Shown here: one piece after another, positions 62,106 to 64,000 of the stretch
How the letters are laid out: each line of letters opens with the position of its first letter
Position numbering within the stretch: position 1 is the stretch's first letter
DNA from: Ignavibacteriales bacterium
Lineage (GTDB): Bacteria > Bacteroidota > Ignavibacteria > Ignavibacteriales > Ignavibacteriaceae
Direction: 5' to 3'
DNA length: 64,000 nucleotides
Assembly: GCA_003538625.1 (NCBI GenBank)
Contig: DPRR01000029.1
Location: 496,001-560,000 of the forward strand
Program-made: the position numbers and the translations under genes
The notes under the pieces: generated by a model
What the model was told of the DNA's origin: nothing
Databases searched by the model: none
What the model saw: the letters and a program-made list of their open reading frames with translations, nothing else

Positions 62106-64000
62106 AATTATTACATTTTTTTTTCTTCGCAATACTTTTTACGATTTATATTCACCCTCAATCAATAATAATCAATGAAATATACAATTCCAGCGCATCC
62201 GATGAATGGGTTGAATTATTAGTTGTACAGGATAGTTTAGATATAAGGGGTTGGGATATAAGAGATTTTAGCAGCAGTGGATCAGCCCAGCAGCCTCTTG
62301 TTTTTTCCAATAATATGTTATGGAGTAATTTAAGGAAAGGTACAATTATTATTGTTGCCAGGTCTGAAAATGCTTTTACGGAAGATCTGGACGCAAGTGA
62401 TTATTTATTAATCGTAAAATCTAATAACGCACTTTATCTAACCGGTAATCCCTTCTTAATTGCAGGTACATCAGAAGCAATTCAGATTAGAAATAATTCA
62501 CAAGTACATATTTTTGGTGTTTCCTGGGGCACCGCAAATGCTAATAGTCTGCCTAATCCCAAAGTGCATCTAGCGGGTCCAGCTATAAGCAGTACTTCAG
62601 TGTTCTTTAAAGAAGACGACGTCTCAAAATTAACTAACACTGCAAACTGGACTATGAGCGGCGCGTCTTCCATGGGAATTGGAAATACTGCCGCAAATAT
62701 TAATTGGATACTTTCATTAAGAGCAAGAGTAGATGGTTCCGGAACCGTTAGCATGACACCGCAGATTGTTTCCGGAGATTCCATAATAACCATCAGTTTT
62801 AATTATATAAGAGAACCATCATATAACATAAATACATTAAGAATTATTTTTCCTCAAGGTTTCACCTGGTCTCAAAATACAGCACAGGTTTCAATAAGTA
62901 ATTTTACCGCGTCAACTTCAGTTTCCGGTGATACAATTTTATTTTCAAATATAGTTTTCTTAGATGATTCCGTAATTATTAATGTTGCAGATATAACCAC
63001 ACCTTACTTTACTGGAAAGTACAAGATCACATTCCAATCCGGTGTTAATTCGCAACTTGGAGATGTTAGTCCTTTACCTGTACTTACAGTTTTCGGAGCT
63101 TCAATCCCAATTGCTCAGGCAAAGGAAAATAATTCAAACGGTATCGGAATTCATTTGGGTGATCTGGTTACAATAATAGGAGTAGTAACAGTAAGTGATC
63201 AATTTGGTAGTCCCAGTTATGTTCAGGACAACAGTGGCGGTATATCAATTTTCGGATCAAGCTTTTCAAATGCTGTTCAGATTGGTGATGAAGTTTTGGT
63301 TTCAGGAATCATTACTCAGTTTAATGGATTAAATCAACTTGAATCTCCAATCCTGCATTCTATTATCAGCAGTGGAAATAATATTGAACCACTGCTTGTT
63401 ACCCCAACTCTTCTAAGCAATGATGGCGCAGGTGGTATTGAAAACTACGAAGGCAGATTAGTTCGTGTAAATGGAGTTTTAGTTAAAGATTTAAATGGTA
63501 ACAGCGTAAGTAACTGGGCATATCAAAATTATATGCTAACGGGTTCAAGTGCCTCAGATACTGTTCAGGTTAGAATAGACAATAATACAGTTCTAATTGG
63601 TATGGTTGCTCCTGCAGGCAGATTTGATATGGTTGGTGTTCTAAGTCAATATAAAACCACAGTACCATATATTGGAGGTTACCAGCTTATGCCCCGCATA
63701 CCAGCGGATATTATTGCTGACGGACCAATCATTGAAAAATTTCCTGAGGAATCTGAGTTGACTGCTAATTCAATCACATTGGATTGGACAACAATTAATC
63801 CGGGGACATCAAGAATACGTTATGGTCTTACCACTAATTATGAACTGGGCGTAATAGAACCTGATGATAGCCTAAAAATTAATCACAATGTTACAGTTAG
63901 CGGATTGAATACAGCAACAATTTATAATCTGCAGGCTTTTTCAGTTGCTAATTCCGATACCAGTTTTTCTGGTAATATTATTTCAAGCACTACATCGGCG
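62102..64000 (+). CDS. Secreted lamin-tail/OB-fold protein, incomplete at window end
   Basis: An open frame of 633 codons running past base 64000. Signal peptide (LLHFFFFAILFTIYIHPQ), then a lamin-tail-like domain (IIINEIYNSSASDEWVELLV ... LDIRGWDIRDF), a second region, an OB-fold-like module (LGDLVTIIGVVTVSD ... SYVQDNSGGISIFG ... GDEVLVSGIITQFNG) around residues 345-420, and a fibronectin III-like module near the cut end (NSITLDWTTINPGTSRIRYGL). A T9SS domain beyond the window is likely but not seen. The OB module resembles that of the 53501 gene. It overlaps the NHL gene by ATGA. Confidence 0.8.
   Translation, partial: MKLLHFFFFAILFTIYIHPQSIIINEIYNSSASDEWVELLVVQDSLDIRGWDIRDFSSSGSAQQPLVFSNNMLWSNLRKGTIIIVARSENAFTEDLDASDYLLIVKSNNALYLTGNPFLIAGTSEAIQIRNNSQVHIFGVSWGTANANSLPNPKVHLAGPAISSTSVFFKEDDVSKLTNTANWTMSGASSMGIGNTAANINWILSLRARVDGSGTVSMTPQIVSGDSIITISFNYIREPSYNINTLRIIFPQGFTWSQNTAQVSISNFTASTSVSGDTILFSNIVFLDDSVIINVADITTPYFTGKYKITFQSGVNSQLGDVSPLPVLTVFGASIPIAQAKENNSNGIGIHLGDLVTIIGVVTVSDQFGSPSYVQDNSGGISIFGSSFSNAVQIGDEVLVSGIITQFNGLNQLESPILHSIISSGNNIEPLLVTPTLLSNDGAGGIENYEGRLVRVNGVLVKDLNGNSVSNWAYQNYMLTGSSASDTVQVRIDNNTVLIGMVAPAGRFDMVGVLSQYKTTVPYIGGYQLMPRIPADIIADGPIIEKFPEESELTANSITLDWTTINPGTSRIRYGLTTNYELGVIEPDDSLKINHNVTVSGLNTATIYNLQAFSVANSDTSFSGNIISSTTSA

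Noticed and set aside
1..64000. CRISPR array, tRNA, rRNA or intact transposase
   Set aside because: None of the characteristic repeats, cloverleaf sequences or transposase motifs was seen on either strand.

Overview
The window is AT-rich, gene-dense DNA from a member of the Bacteroidota/Chlorobiota group, most likely an Ignavibacteria-like lineage. The main evidence is type IX secretion (T9SS) C-terminal domains of the NYPNPFNP type, PorV/PorQ and OmpP1/FadL outer-membrane proteins, a TonB receptor with a carboxypeptidase-like regulatory domain, a Bacteroidetes-type promoter (TTTG-N20-TAnnTTTG) before glgA, and few strong Shine-Dalgarno sites. No rRNA, tRNA, CRISPR array or intact insertion sequence was seen. 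Taxonomy is inferred from these traits only.

Layout. 1-827 (minus): start of hutI and a SPOR lipoprotein. 997-6773: glycogen synthase, a GmhB-like phosphatase, a lipoprotein, an outer-membrane protein and a TPR protein. 6870-9916: glyA, tatC, polyprenyl synthase. 10212-12254: secreted FG-GAP protein. 12364-14160 (minus): universal stress protein, cyclic-nucleotide-binding protein and HisA-like protein as one tight operon. 14534-24778: mixed housekeeping and accessory genes (hydrolase, EtfD-like quinone reductase, histone H1-like protein, CapA, MFS, orphan HigA, Dus, PAP2, crotonase, apt, nth).

24868-31249 is a tyrosine/homogentisate catabolic operon: hppD, hmgA, fumarylacetoacetase, a flavin-reductase-like protein and acetoacetyl-CoA synthetase. 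It converts 4-hydroxyphenylpyruvate to fumarate and activates the acetoacetate. A ferritin-like gene with an in-frame TAA at codon 3 follows.

31901-41976 is the most system-like block: mobA, a 12-haem cytochrome, a MerR regulator with a Cys-rich tail preceded by a 28-bp palindrome, a Tat-exported molybdopterin oxidoreductase with ferredoxin and NrfD subunits (PsrABC type), two YeeE/YedE sulfur-transport half-proteins, a membrane rhodanese without its catalytic Cys, and a FadL-type porin. I read it as a polysulfide/thiosulfate respiration and sulfur-handling locus.

44096-51281 gathers lpd, lipB, a fused E1 alpha-beta, a two-lipoyl E2 and lipA, that is, a 2-oxoacid dehydrogenase complex with its lipoylation enzymes. 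51385-64000 is a run of secreted and cell-surface genes: two T9SS proteins, a lipoprotein, a TonB receptor, a PorV-like barrel, an NHL lipoprotein and a lamin-tail protein cut by the window edge. The last five are joined by ATGA overlaps or a 1-nt gap.

The strongest unexplained signal is a family of small palindromic repeats with GTCAT...ATGAC ends in intergenic gaps. One copy is nested inside a terminator hairpin, and one 87-bp copy lies in frame inside the E2 gene, adding 29 residues to a linker.
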